A DNA stretch of 64,000 bases from the NCBI RefSeq assembly GCF_011044155.1, contig NZ_CP049056.1, positions 2,232,001-2,296,000 on the forward strand. The letters run 5' to 3'. The notes below the pieces were generated by a model. It saw only the letters and a program-made list of their open reading frames with translations. It was not told the DNA's origin and ran no database searches. The DNA comes from Pikeienuella piscinae (GTDB lineage Bacteria; Pseudomonadota; Alphaproteobacteria; Rhodobacterales; Rhodobacteraceae). Positions within the stretch are counted from its first letter, which is position 1, and each line of letters starts with the position of its first letter. Below, piece after piece: positions 24,550 through 33,504 of this stretch. A program made the translations under genes and the position numbers.

Positions 24550-26034
24550 TCACGCCGCGTCGACGCGAACCCGATCCCGCCCCTCGCGCTTGGCCGCGCG
24601 GAGCGCAGCGTCAGCGCGCCACAAGAGCGCGGCCGGCCCCTCGTCATGCGGGCGCAGGCTGGCGACGCCAATCGAAACCGTGATCTGCGCCAGAGCGTCC
24701 CCCGCGACCGCGACTGGCGAACCTGAAACCGCCGCCCGCACCCGCTCCGCCGCCGCCAGCGCCTCGGTCTGCCGGGCGTTTTGCAGGATCACCGCGAATT
24801 CCTCGCCGCCAGTGCGCGCGACAAGATCTGCCCCTCGAACCCCAGCGCGAAGACGATGCGCGAAGGCGCGAAGCGCCTCATCTCCCGCCGCATGTCCGTG
24901 GGCGTCGTTGACATCCTTGAATCGGTCGAGGTCGAAGACAAGCGCTGCAAGCGGGGCGCCGGTCGACTCGGCTTTCGCGCAGAGCCGCGCGACATGCAGA
25001 TCGAAATAGCGCCGATTATGGAGTCCCGTCAGCGGATCGATGGCGGCGAGACGCATGCCCCCTTCGAGCCCGGCGCGCAGCGCGTCGGCGCGCCGCTTGG
25101 CCCGCAGCCGCGCGCACAGGCGGGCGGCCAGTTCCAGAGGCGCGGCCTCCGATGGGGCGCTGTCGGTCGCGCCCGCTTCAAAGGCGGCGACGGCCCGGCG
25201 CGCACGCGCAGGCCCGCTCGACGTCCCGTTCCGGCGCCGAGCCGGCGCGCCGACCGGCGCATCCGTCAAAGGCGCGGCCGGGAGGGTGGGCCGACCGCCA
25301 TGATGCCCCGAAAGATGGATAATCGCAGCGTCACGCGTCTCCGGCCGGGCGTGAAGGGCGGCGATGATGCCGACTGCATCCCCGAGTTCGGCAAAGCCGG
25401 CGCCGGCCGGCGCGTCGTATCCGTCGGCGACGATCACGGCGTCGTAGGACTCGGCCTCCACCATTCGCATCGCCGCGAAACCCGAGGGCGCGGGAGAGAC
25501 CGCAACGCCGGTCAGTTCGACGACCGCGGCGGTGAGCGCTTCGGTTTCGACACTGGGCGGCGCAATGAGAAGAACCCGCGCGGCTGCGGGTTCGGCCTCG
25601 GCCCGCGTCGGCTCCAGGCCTAGATCGCGCGCCGTCTTCTGGCGGAGTTCGAGCTCGTCCGCGATGATCCGGGCGCGGATCAGCCGCCGCGCCCGGGCGA
25701 TCAGCAACGCCGGTTCGCCCGAAGATGCGACCGGCCATTCGAGATGATCCTCCGCCCCGGCGTTGAGCGCGCCGGCCGCGCCCGCCGATCCCGGCTCGGA
25801 GATCGCTAATACCGGCGCCGCCAGCGCCGGATCGGCCGCGACCGCGCTCAGCCGCGCCGCGCCGGCGCAGCCCGGCGCGAAATCGCATAGAACCAGATCC
25901 GGCTGCGGGCCATCCGGCGGCCTGTCGCACGCCTCCGCCACGCCAACGACATCGAAATACGCCGCCTCCAGCGCCCCGCCGAGCGCGCCGCGCCGACGGG
26001 CGTCGCGGTCAATAACGAGAATGCGGCCCGACAT
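24550..26034 (-). CDS. pleD: PleD-type response regulator diguanylate cyclase
   Basis: A 494-residue protein in the PleD layout: an N-terminal receiver (ILVIDRD, CDFAPG), a second degenerate receiver-like domain (about residues 150-290, with an Ala/Arg-rich insertion), and a GGDEF domain that makes c-di-GMP. The active site is RTGGEEFAVIL and an intact inhibitory RxxD (RGAD) lies five residues before GGEEF, so product inhibition is expected. The first receiver has Asp in CDFAP at the phospho-acceptor position. It lies 48 bp downstream of divK on the same strand. Confidence 0.92.
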   Translation of the reverse strand: MSGRILVIDRDARRRGALGGALEAAYFDVVGVAEACDRPPDGPQPDLVLCDFAPGCAGAARLSAVAADPALAAPVLAISEPGSAGAAGALNAGAEDHLEWPVASSGEPALLIARARRLIRARIIADELELRQKTARDLGLEPTRAEAEPAAARVLLIAPPSVETEALTAAVVELTGVAVSPAPSGFAAMRMVEAESYDAVIVADGYDAPAGAGFAELGDAVGIIAALHARPETRDAAIIHLSGHHGGRPTLPAAPLTDAPVGAPARRRNGTSSGPARARRAVAAFEAGATDSAPSEAAPLELAARLCARLRAKRRADALRAGLEGGMRLAAIDPLTGLHNRRYFDLHVARLCAKAESTGAPLAALVFDLDRFKDVNDAHGHAAGDEALRAFAHRLRAGVRGADLVARTGGEEFAVILQNARQTEALAAAERVRAAVSGSPVAVAGDALAQITVSIGVASLRPHDEGPAALLWRADAALRAAKREGRDRVRVDAA

Positions 26035-26082
26035 CGGCGTTCCCTTCCGCAACTTTAATCATCGCATCGCCTTCTCGCCATC

Positions 26083-26448
26083 TCAGTGCATGTGCCGCCG
26101 AACCGAAGAGAGGAAGCCTTGCAGCGTGACCGGCTTCGTCAGGTAGTCGGCGCAACCGGTCGCCATGATCCGTTCCTCGTCGCCAGCCATCGCGCAGCCG
26201 GTGATCGCGATCACCGGGATCGCGCGCGTCGTCTCGTCGCGCTTGATCCTGCGGGTCGTCTCCAACCCGTCATTCTGGGCGAGGCGCATGTCCATCACGA
26301 TCAGGTCGGGTCGCGTCGTCCGCGCCAGACCGGCGATATCGCCCTCACCGTTCGATGTTACCGTATCATAACCCTCTGCCGCGAGAAGATCGTTGAAAAG
26401 TCGGAGATTGAGAGCATTGTCTTCGACGATGAGAATCTTCTTCTGCAT
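26083..26448 (-). CDS. divK: Single-domain response regulator DivK
   Basis: A 121-residue stand-alone receiver with the acidic pair in ILIVEDN, phospho-acceptor Asp in LIVMDMRL (about residue 53), the switch Thr in AITGCAM and Lys in YLTKPV. The sequence and the downstream pleD gene match the DivK cell-cycle regulator, which tunes the DivJ/PleC-CckA-CtrA pathway. The start at 26448 is supported by GGGAG upstream and the family N-terminus MQKKILIVEDN. It is divergent from the DUF3572 gene. Confidence 0.92.
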   Translation of the reverse strand: MQKKILIVEDNALNLRLFNDLLAAEGYDTVTSNGEGDIAGLARTTRPDLIVMDMRLAQNDGLETTRRIKRDETTRAIPVIAITGCAMAGDEERIMATGCADYLTKPVTLQGFLSSVRRHMH

Positions 26449-26541
26449 TCCGCATCTCCCACGCCGCATCCCGCGCGGCCACTATTTTTTACGACCCGAT
26501 CCCTTAACGAAACCTTTTCGAATTGTGGAAAGATTGAGGCG

Positions 26542-26820
26542 TTGACGCGCGCGGCGGCGGAGATTCTGGCGCTGAAGGCGTTCGGTTGGATCGTGGCGGA
26601 CGACGAACTCGCGGGTAGGTTTCTCGCGGCGAGCGGCGCAGATCCGGCGGCACTGCGCGAGCGGGCGGCGGACGCAGAGTTTCTCGGCTTCGTGCTGGAT
26701 TTCCTGCTCGCGGACGAGACAGCGCTCCTTGCCTTCTGCGCTGCGAACGGGGAAAAGCCGGAAGCGCCGATGCGCGCCCGCGCCGCCCTGCCGGGCGGAG
26801 ATCTGCCGAACTGGACCTGA
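26542..26820 (+). CDS. DUF3572 family protein
   Basis: A 92-residue, mainly helical protein of the alphaproteobacterial DUF3572 family, with EILALKAFGWIVADDELAGRFLAASG, a DFLLADETALLAFC segment and the C-terminal ALPGGDLPNW ending. The best start is a TTG at 26542 preceded by GGAAAG; no ATG is usable. Function is unknown, but the gene commonly lies beside divK, as here (93 bp, divergent). It ends 3 bp before the HAD-hydrolase gene and is probably co-transcribed with it. Confidence 0.85.
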   Translation: MTRAAAEILALKAFGWIVADDELAGRFLAASGADPAALRERAADAEFLGFVLDFLLADETALLAFCAANGEKPEAPMRARAALPGGDLPNWT

Positions 26821-26823
26821 TCG

Positions 26824-27510
26824 ATGACCGAACGCCCGAACTGGCGCGCCGAGGACCTTGAGGCGATACCACCCCGGGTTTTGGCCGAACTCGAATCGGC
26901 GGGGGTGGAGCCGGGCCGGCCGCTGATCGCCGTCGACGCCGACGAAGTGCTGGTGCATTTCGCCGAGCATTTCGCCGAATGGGTGATGGAAAAGGGATTC
27001 GAGTTCGAGCTGACCGAATATCGGCTCGACACCGCAATCCGCCGTGACGGCGAGGCTCTGAGCCGGGATGAGATATTTCCGCTGGTTTGGGGATTCGTCG
27101 AGTGCGAGACACGCCGACAGCGCCAGATCGACGGCGCCGCGGCGGCGCTCCGGCGGCTAGCCGGCGTCGCGCAGATCGTCGTCCTGACCAACGCGCCGGC
27201 GCAGGTCCGCGCGGACCGCGTCGCCAACCTCGCCGGGCTCGACATGCCGTTTCCGGTGGTGATGAACGAAGGCGGCAAGGGCCGCGCCCTGGACTGGCTT
27301 GCATCGCGCGCGAACGCCCCCGTAGCCTTCATCGACGACAGCGGCGACCAGCACGCCAGCGCCCGCAGGCACGCCGGAGATGTCGCGCGGCTGCATCTCG
27401 TCGGCTCGACAATGCTGAAACCGATCGTCGGTCCGGCGGAGACGGCCGATCATCATCCGCATGACTGGCGTGAAGCCGAGGACATGATCCGCCAGATCCT
27501 TGGCGGTTGA
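26824..27510 (+). CDS. HAD-superfamily hydrolase-like protein
   Basis: A 228-residue protein with HAD motif I DADEV (residues 38-42, where a Glu replaces the usual Thr or Val at the following position), motif II in VVLTNAP, a Lys in NEGGKG and motif IV FIDDSGDQ. Its helical insertion after motif I is long. A phosphatase or related hydrolase function is inferred; the substrate is unknown. It is in a row with DUF3572 (upstream) and dnaG (42 bp downstream), all on the plus strand. Confidence 0.75.
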   Translation: MTERPNWRAEDLEAIPPRVLAELESAGVEPGRPLIAVDADEVLVHFAEHFAEWVMEKGFEFELTEYRLDTAIRRDGEALSRDEIFPLVWGFVECETRRQRQIDGAAAALRRLAGVAQIVVLTNAPAQVRADRVANLAGLDMPFPVVMNEGGKGRALDWLASRANAPVAFIDDSGDQHASARRHAGDVARLHLVGSTMLKPIVGPAETADHHPHDWREAEDMIRQILGG

Positions 27511-27552
27511 GTTCTCCTTGCTCTCGGGGCGACGCGCCGCGATATAGAGGCC

Positions 27553-29526
27553 ATGTCTCTTCCACCCGGCTTCCTCGATGAGATTCGCGCCCGGGTCAGC
27601 CTCGCGGGGGTGATCGGGCGCAAGCTGAGTTGGGACCAGAAGAAGACGAACGCGGCGAAGGGCGACTATTGGGCCTGCTGCCCGTTCCACCAGGAAAAGA
27701 CCTCCTCCTTCCATGTCGATGACCGGAAGGGCTTCTACTACTGCTTCGGCTGCCATGCGAAAGGCGACGCCTTCACCTTCCTGAAGGACGCCGAGAACAT
27801 GGGCTTCATGGAGGCGGTGGAGACGCTGGCCCGCGACGCCGGGCTGGAGATGCCGGAACGCGACCCGCGCGAGGCGGCGCGACATGACAGGCGCGCCAGC
27901 CTCGTCGAAGTGATGGAACTGGCGGCGGCGTTCTTCCGGCTCCAGCTCCGCGCCGGCAGGGGACAGGAGGCGCGCGACTACATCCGCCGCCGCGGGCTCG
28001 CCGAGGCGACGGTCGAGCGGTTCGAGATCGGCTTCGCGCCCGATACCCGGAACGCGCTCCGAAACCATCTCGAGGGCAAGGGCGTCACGCTGAAGGCGAT
28101 GGACGAAGCCGGGCTGGTGATCGTTCCCGAGGATGGCGGCGCGCCCTATGACCGGTTCCGCGGTCGGGTGATGTTTCCGATCCGGGACACGCGCGGGCGG
28201 TGCATCGCCTTCGGCGGCCGGGCGCTGAGCGCCGATGCGCGGGCGAAATACCTGAATTCGCCGGAGACCGCGCTCTTCGACAAGGGCCGGACGCTTTTCA
28301 ATCATGGCCCGGCGCGCAGCGCGGCGGCGAAGCGCGGCGCGCTGGTGGTCGCCGAGGGCTACATGGACGTGATCGCGCTCGCCGAAGCCGGAATCGACCA
28401 CGCCGTCGCGCCGCTCGGCACCGCGATTACCGAGGATCAACTCCGGCTGATGTGGCGCATCGCTGACGAGCCGGTGATCGCGCTCGACGGCGATCGGGCC
28501 GGGCTGAAGGCTGCGGAGCGGCTGATCGACCTCGCCCTGCCGCTGCTGGAGCCGGGGCGAAGCCTTCGTTTCGCGTTGATGCCGGAAGGACGCGATCCCG
28601 ACGATCTGATCCGCGCCGAGGGGCCGGCGGCGATGAAGGCGGCGCTCGACCGCGCGCTGCCTATGGTCGAGCTCCTATGGCGGCGCGAGGTGGAGGGAGC
28701 CGTTCTCGACAGCCCAGAACGCTGGGCTGCGCTGGACAAGCGTTTACACACGGCGCTTGCGACCATCACTGATCAGAATCTTCGCAAACATTACCATCTC
28801 GCGCTCAAGGAACGGCGGAAGAAGCTAATCCTATCGTCGCAAGGAACTCGGAAAGATGCGAAGCCATTTTGGCGCGAGCAAACGTTGGGCGCGCGCGCCC
28901 CGTCATTCCGTACCGCTCCACCGACGCCAGAAGTGAAATCCTCCGCTCTTGTCCGCGCCACGGGCCGTGAAGGCGAAGCGCGCGGACGCGAAGCGGTGCT
29001 TCTTCTGACGCTGATCAGCCATCCCGCGCTCGCTGAGCGGCGGATCGAAGCGCTGGAGGATATCGAATTCCTCTGTTCCGACCTTGAAACTTTGCGGCGC
29101 GCGCTCATATCCGCCTGCGAGGGCCATAACGCCGCCGAAGACAGCTCCGCATGGCTTGAAATGATCGAGCGCGAGATCGGAGAATCCCCACTGGGGCGCC
29201 TCATGGCCATTCCGCAGGCGCGCGAAACCGGATTCGCCGCCGAAGACGCGGGCGAAGATGTCGCCGAGCATGGATTCGAGGAAACTCTCGCCCGTCATCG
29301 CGCCGTTCTGGCGCTGGCGCGAGAGATCGCCGAGGCGGAGATCGAGATGACGCAGGGCGCCGGAGAAGATCTCGACAGGCGGCTCGAAACCGTTTCGCTG
29401 CGACACTTCCGGGAAGCCGCGCCCGCGCTGCCGGAAAGCGACGACGACGAATCGCACCTCGCCGCAAGGCTGGCGCGGGCGTCCGAATCGAAGATATGGA
29501 TAAAGCCCAAGGGGCGGCGCGGTTGA
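27553..29526 (+). CDS. dnaG: DNA primase
   Basis: Synthesises RNA primers for replication. The 657-residue product has the CHC2 zinc-binding domain (CCPFH then YYCFGCHAKGD, residues 36-66), the TOPRIM catalytic core with VVAEGYMDVIALAEAG and the DGDRAG metal site, and a C-terminal helicase-interaction region after about residue 430 that is poorly conserved and basic. Length is normal. It is followed by rpoD across a 74-bp gap that has a long hairpin and three GANTC sites. Confidence 0.96.
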   Translation: MSLPPGFLDEIRARVSLAGVIGRKLSWDQKKTNAAKGDYWACCPFHQEKTSSFHVDDRKGFYYCFGCHAKGDAFTFLKDAENMGFMEAVETLARDAGLEMPERDPREAARHDRRASLVEVMELAAAFFRLQLRAGRGQEARDYIRRRGLAEATVERFEIGFAPDTRNALRNHLEGKGVTLKAMDEAGLVIVPEDGGAPYDRFRGRVMFPIRDTRGRCIAFGGRALSADARAKYLNSPETALFDKGRTLFNHGPARSAAAKRGALVVAEGYMDVIALAEAGIDHAVAPLGTAITEDQLRLMWRIADEPVIALDGDRAGLKAAERLIDLALPLLEPGRSLRFALMPEGRDPDDLIRAEGPAAMKAALDRALPMVELLWRREVEGAVLDSPERWAALDKRLHTALATITDQNLRKHYHLALKERRKKLILSSQGTRKDAKPFWREQTLGARAPSFRTAPPTPEVKSSALVRATGREGEARGREAVLLLTLISHPALAERRIEALEDIEFLCSDLETLRRALISACEGHNAAEDSSAWLEMIEREIGESPLGRLMAIPQARETGFAAEDAGEDVAEHGFEETLARHRAVLALAREIAEAEIEMTQGAGEDLDRRLETVSLRHFREAAPALPESDDDESHLAARLARASESKIWIKPKGRRG

Positions 29527-29556
29527 CGAATCAGTGATTCGCTGTTGATTCGCCCC

Positions 29557-29582
29557 TTTCCCGCGCGAACGCGCGCGGGAAA
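29557..29582. terminator. 11-bp hairpin between dnaG and rpoD
   Basis: TTTCCCGCGCG (29557-29567) and CGCGCGGGAAA (29572-29582) pair perfectly around AACG. There is no T-run on the plus strand, so it may be an attenuator, an RNA-processing site or a Rho-assisted terminator separating dnaG from rpoD. Confidence 0.6.
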
Positions 29583-29600
29583 TACAGAACGGAGACGCTG

Positions 29601-31676
29601 ATGGCCGCCAAAGACGTCGAGGAAAGCCCCGCCGAGGAACAGCGCGAGACGCCCGGTCCGATGCTCGACATGAGCCAGGCCGCAGTCAAGAAGATGATCG
29701 GCCAGGCCAAAGCCCGCGGCTATATCACTTATGACGAGCTGAACGCGGTTCTACCCCAGGATCAGGTCTCCTCCGAGCAGATCGAGGACGTGATGTCGCT
29801 TCTCTCCGAGATGGGGGTCAACGTCGTCGAGGCGGAAGAGAGCGCCGACAGCGAGGACGACAAGAAGAAGGAAGAGGAGAAGAAGGAGAGCCGAGAGGTC
29901 GCGACCAGCGGGACCGAGACGGCGACCCTCGACCGCACCGACGACCCCGTGCGCATGTATCTGCGGGAAATGGGCACGGTCGAGCTTCTGTCGCGCGAAG
30001 GCGAGATCGCCATCGCCAAACGGATCGAGGCCGGGCGCTCCACGATGATTTCCGGGCTGTGCGAAAGCCCGCGCACCTTCCGCGCGATCACTGTCTGGCT
30101 CGAGGAGCTGGAAGAAGAGCGGATTATGCTCCGCGACGTGATCGACCTTGAAACCACGTTCGGTCGCTCGCTGGCCGAGGGCGAAGATGACGAGGTCGTC
30201 ATCGCCGCGAGGGCCGCCGCCGCCGCCGCAGCCGCGCCCGCCGCCGACGAAACCGCGAAACCCGCCGAAGGCGTGGCGACGGCCGCCACCGAGCCGCCGG
30301 CGAACGCAGACGGGAAACCTGAGGACGCGAAGACCGGGGACGGCGAGACCGCATCGACCGATTCCGCCGCAGCCGACGACGATGATGACGAGGACGAGCA
30401 GACCAATCTCTCGCTCTCTGCGATGGAGGCGGCGCTGAAGCCGCAGGTGCTGGAGACGCTGCGTTCGATCTCGGCCGATTACGGCAAGCTGCAGAAGATG
30501 CAGGAGAGCCGGATCTCCGCCGCGCTGAACGAGGAGCAGAGCTTTTCCTCCAGTCAGGAGCGGGCCTATCAGAAGCTGCGCAGTCAGATCGTCGACGAGG
30601 TGAACTCGCTTCATCTGCACAACAACCGCATCGAGACGCTGATCGACGAGCTCTATGGCATCAACCGCCGGCTGCTGACGCTGGAGAGCGGCATCGTCAA
30701 GTTCGCCGACCTGCATCGCGTGAATCGGCGCGACTTCATCAACGAATATCGGGGCTCCGAGCTGGACCCCGGCTGGCTCGACCGCGTCGCCACGCTCAAG
30801 GGCAAGGGCTGGGCGTCGATGGTCGAGAAGGACCGAGAACGGATCGAGGCGACCCGCGCCGAGATCGGCGAGATCGGCCAATCGGTCGGCGTCGACATCA
30901 CCGAGTTCCGCCGTATCGTCCAGACCGTGCAGAAGGGCGAAAAGGAAGCCCGGATCGCGAAGAAGGAGATGGTCGAGGCCAATCTCCGGCTGGTTATCTC
31001 GATCGCCAAGAAATACACCAATCGCGGCTTGCAGTTCCTCGACCTGATCCAGGAGGGGAACATCGGTCTGATGAAGGCGGTCGACAAGTTCGAGTATCGC
31101 CGCGGCTACAAGTTCTCCACCTATGCGACATGGTGGATCAGGCAGGCGATCACCCGCTCCATCGCCGACCAGGCGCGCACCATCCGCATCCCGGTCCACA
31201 TGATCGAAACGATCAACAAGCTGGTCCGCACCGGCCGGCAGATGCTGCACGAGATCGGCCGCGAACCGACGCCGGAGGAACTGGCGGCAAAACTGCAGAT
31301 GCCGCTCGAAAAAGTCCGCAAGGTGATGAAAATCGCCAAGGAGCCGATTTCGCTGGAGACGCCGATCGGCGACGAGGAGGATTCCCAGCTCGGTGATTTC
31401 ATCGAGGACAAGAACGCCGTCCTCCCGCTCGAAGCGGCGATTCAGGGTAACCTGAAGGACACCACGACGCGGGTTCTGGCCTCCCTCACGCCGCGCGAAG
31501 AGCGGGTTCTGCGGATGCGCTTCGGCATCGGCATGAACACCGATCATACGCTCGAAGAGGTCGGCCAGCAGTTCTCGGTGACACGGGAGAGGATCAGACA
31601 GATCGAGGCGAAAGCGCTCAGAAAACTGAAGCACCCATCGCGGAGCCGCAAGCTCCGGTCGTTCCTGGAGGGCTAG
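29601..31676 (+). CDS. rpoD: Housekeeping RNA polymerase sigma factor sigma-70 (RpoD)
   Basis: Primary sigma factor, 691 residues. Region 1.1 is at the N-terminus, region 1.2 at [21 protein letters not shown], region 2 at [19 protein letters not shown], region 3 follows, and region 4.2 at [22 protein letters not shown]. The non-conserved region carries a low-complexity Ala/Pro then acidic stretch (about residues 195-270, with AAAAAAAA and DDDDDED runs) that makes it slightly longer than usual. GGAGA precedes the ATG. A GC hairpin at 31686-31710 follows the stop. Confidence 0.97.
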   Translation: MAAKDVEESPAEEQRETPGPMLDMSQAAVKKMIGQAKARGYITYDELNAVLPQDQVSSEQIEDVMSLLSEMGVNVVEAEESADSEDDKKKEEEKKESREVATSGTETATLDRTDDPVRMYLREMGTVELLSREGEIAIAKRIEAGRSTMISGLCESPRTFRAITVWLEELEEERIMLRDVIDLETTFGRSLAEGEDDEVVIAARAAAAAAAAPAADETAKPAEGVATAATEPPANADGKPEDAKTGDGETASTDSAAADDDDDEDEQTNLSLSAMEAALKPQVLETLRSISADYGKLQKMQESRISAALNEEQSFSSSQERAYQKLRSQIVDEVNSLHLHNNRIETLIDELYGINRRLLTLESGIVKFADLHRVNRRDFINEYRGSELDPGWLDRVATLKGKGWASMVEKDRERIEATRAEIGEIGQSVGVDITEFRRIVQTVQKGEKEARIAKKEMVEANLRLVISIAKKYTNRGLQFLDLIQEGNIGLMKAVDKFEYRRGYKFSTYATWWIRQAITRSIADQARTIRIPVHMIETINKLVRTGRQMLHEIGREPTPEELAAKLQMPLEKVRKVMKIAKEPISLETPIGDEEDSQLGDFIEDKNAVLPLEAAIQGNLKDTTTRVLASLTPREERVLRMRFGIGMNTDHTLEEVGQQFSVTRERIRQIEAKALRKLKHPSRSRKLRSFLEG

Positions 31677-31685
31677 ACAGGGGTC

Positions 31686-31710
31686 GCGCGGCCATAGGTA
31701 AAGGCCGCGC
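31686..31710 (+). terminator. Hairpin after rpoD
   Basis: GCGCGGCC (31686-31693) and GGCCGCGC (31703-31710) form a perfect 8-bp stem with a 9-base loop 10 bp after the rpoD stop. No T-run follows; termination is inferred from location. Confidence 0.6.
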
Positions 31711-31768
31711 CCCGCCGCGGCACTTGTCGCGCCGGCGGCTCCCGGGCTCTCGGTGAGCGCGGACCAGG

Positions 31769-32188
31769 CTACGCATCTTCGAGGAGCGGAAAAACCCGAT
31801 CATAGGCCCAGTTGAATACGAAAGTGTAGATCAGGTAGAAAACGACGAAGGCCAGATCCATCAGGAACGCCCGCCAGAGGCCGATCCCGAGATACAGCGC
31901 GATGAAGGGCAGCGTCGCAAGCAGCAATCCGCCCTCAAACAGCACCGCATGCAGGACGCGCGCCGGCGCCGTCTTGTGGACCGTGCCGCGCCATCGCTTC
32001 ATCGCCTGATCGAAGATAATGTTGTAGATATAGTTCCATAACGTCGCGGCGGTCGCCGCGGCGATGGAGACCACGCCGATATCCGCGGCCGGCATCCCGA
32101 ATCCCATCGCCCCGAGCGGGATGACGAGAAGAAGGCCGATGATCTCGAAGCTGACCGCGTGACGGATACGGTCGGAGGTGGTTCGCAT
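31769..32188 (-). CDS. PACE family multidrug/biocide efflux protein
   Basis: A 139-residue inner-membrane protein with four helices in two related halves: RTTSDRIRHAVSFEIIGLLL (residues 2-21) and KTAPARVLHAVLFEGGLLLA (about 72-91). This tandem bacterial-transmembrane-pair layout defines the proton-coupled PACE transporters, of which AceI exports chlorhexidine. The Glu in each HAVxFE motif is present; the first is the essential proton-binding residue in AceI. It is the last gene of a minus-strand series. An inverted repeat at 32240-32255 lies upstream. Confidence 0.9.
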   Translation of the reverse strand: MRTTSDRIRHAVSFEIIGLLLVIPLGAMGFGMPAADIGVVSIAAATAATLWNYIYNIIFDQAMKRWRGTVHKTAPARVLHAVLFEGGLLLATLPFIALYLGIGLWRAFLMDLAFVVFYLIYTFVFNWAYDRVFPLLEDA

Positions 32189-32239
32189 GGGACTCCCCGT
32201 CCATTGACCGGGTCGTCCCAGAAAAATGCGCCCTGATGG

Positions 32240-32255
32240 GTGAGGTCGTCCTCAC
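32240..32255. repeat. Inverted repeat GTGAGG/CCTCAC upstream of the PACE gene
   Basis: Two perfect 6-bp arms (32240-32245 and 32250-32255) flank TCGT, about 50 bp above the PACE start. It could be a regulator site for the efflux gene or a weak terminator of the gene upstream. Confidence 0.4.
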
Positions 32256-32383
32256 AGTCACCAATATAGGTATCGCCCGCCGTCTGTCCATGCGACGCCC
32301 GTTGTCTGGGTGGCCGGCGGTCGCGGCGTCATTTCAGCGTGAGCGATTGTTTCCGGGTCAGGCCGACGACGCCGCGCTTCCAT

Positions 32384-33403
32384 TCAGATCGCCGCCGGCG
32401 CGTCGGCCATCACCTCGCCGACATCCTTCCAGATCGTCGGTTTGTTCCAATAGTCGAGCCAAGCGAAATAAATGTCCATCTGACGGCCCTTCACGCCCGG
32501 CAGCGCCTGGATGTCGAGTCCGTTCCACGGAGTGAATGGATTGCGACGCATGTGGCCGTGAACCTCCACCCGCGTCGTCGGCTTTGATGAGGGCGTGCGC
32601 GCGTGAAAGCCGTATGTGTCTGCAATCACCAGCGTGTTGGCCTTCACGGGAACCGGTTGCGGCGGCCGGTACCCAAAGCGCTCCATCTCGTCGGCGCCGA
32701 CGCGGAAAGAACCGAATGAGTGATGCGCACGCTTCGCCTCCTTCGCGGTCAGGCTCTGCTCATATTCCCATTTCAACCGTTCCGGCGTCAGCTTGTGCGA
32801 GCCGGGGGCGAACATGAACGGGCCGTCCTCCAACGTCACGTCATGCAGGAAGAGCCAGAATTTCGACGTCGAATGGAACGTGTCGGCGTGGAGCGCCGTC
32901 TGCGGGTCTGCGGGACCGCGCTGCGGCTCGGCGATCACCGTCTGGATGAAATGAATCGGCGCCCCGGTCCGCCCGGCGACATAGCCGGCGAGACGGTTGA
33001 GCGCTCGGTCATGCGCGACGCGCACGGTCTCCGGCGCGCGTCGTTTCGCGGCGTGTGTGAGCGGAATCATCCGCGTCACGGTCTGGCCCTGGCGCATCTC
33101 CCGCGCCGGGTGGCTTTGCCCGAACACCTCGGCGCGCACGCGGTCGAAGACATCGGGGGGGAGATAATTCTCCTTGATCACGAACCCATCGCGGTCATAG
33201 GCGGCGCGGTCCTCCGCCGGGATGTCGCGAAGCATCGAGCGGCGAAAGCGCGCCATGCGCTCCGCCGCGCGGACGCGGGCCCGGTGCAGGCCCAACTCGT
33301 TCAGCCTGCGGCTGCCGAGTATCGGGTTCGCAAGAAAGGACTTTTCGGCGCCGAAAACGCCGGCGGCCCAGCCCACGGCGTGAATCGGGGTCATGATCTT
33401 CAT
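32384..33403 (-). CDS. Phytanoyl-CoA dioxygenase (PhyH) family protein
   Basis: A 339-residue Fe(II)/2-oxoglutarate dioxygenase-like enzyme. The facial triad can be read as His and Asp in TALHADTFHS (about residue 180) and the distal His in ADTYGFHARTPSSKPTTR, where the following Arg would bind 2-oxoglutarate. An N-terminal region of about 65 residues precedes the fold. It lies downstream of an exported hydratase-like gene on the same strand (101-bp gap) and of a Rieske oxygenase gene, suggesting an oxidative pathway. Substrate unknown. Confidence 0.85.
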   Translation of the reverse strand: MKIMTPIHAVGWAAGVFGAEKSFLANPILGSRRLNELGLHRARVRAAERMARFRRSMLRDIPAEDRAAYDRDGFVIKENYLPPDVFDRVRAEVFGQSHPAREMRQGQTVTRMIPLTHAAKRRAPETVRVAHDRALNRLAGYVAGRTGAPIHFIQTVIAEPQRGPADPQTALHADTFHSTSKFWLFLHDVTLEDGPFMFAPGSHKLTPERLKWEYEQSLTAKEAKRAHHSFGSFRVGADEMERFGYRPPQPVPVKANTLVIADTYGFHARTPSSKPTTRVEVHGHMRRNPFTPWNGLDIQALPGVKGRQMDIYFAWLDYWNKPTIWKDVGEVMADAPAAI

Positions 33404-33504
33404 ACGCGCCTCGAAGCGAAGGGGTCTCGCGCCAATCTATGCGTGAAGCTCCCGCTTCTCAACGGCCAGCCGCGGGAGGGAGCGCCTCGTCCGCAATTCG
33501 TCCG

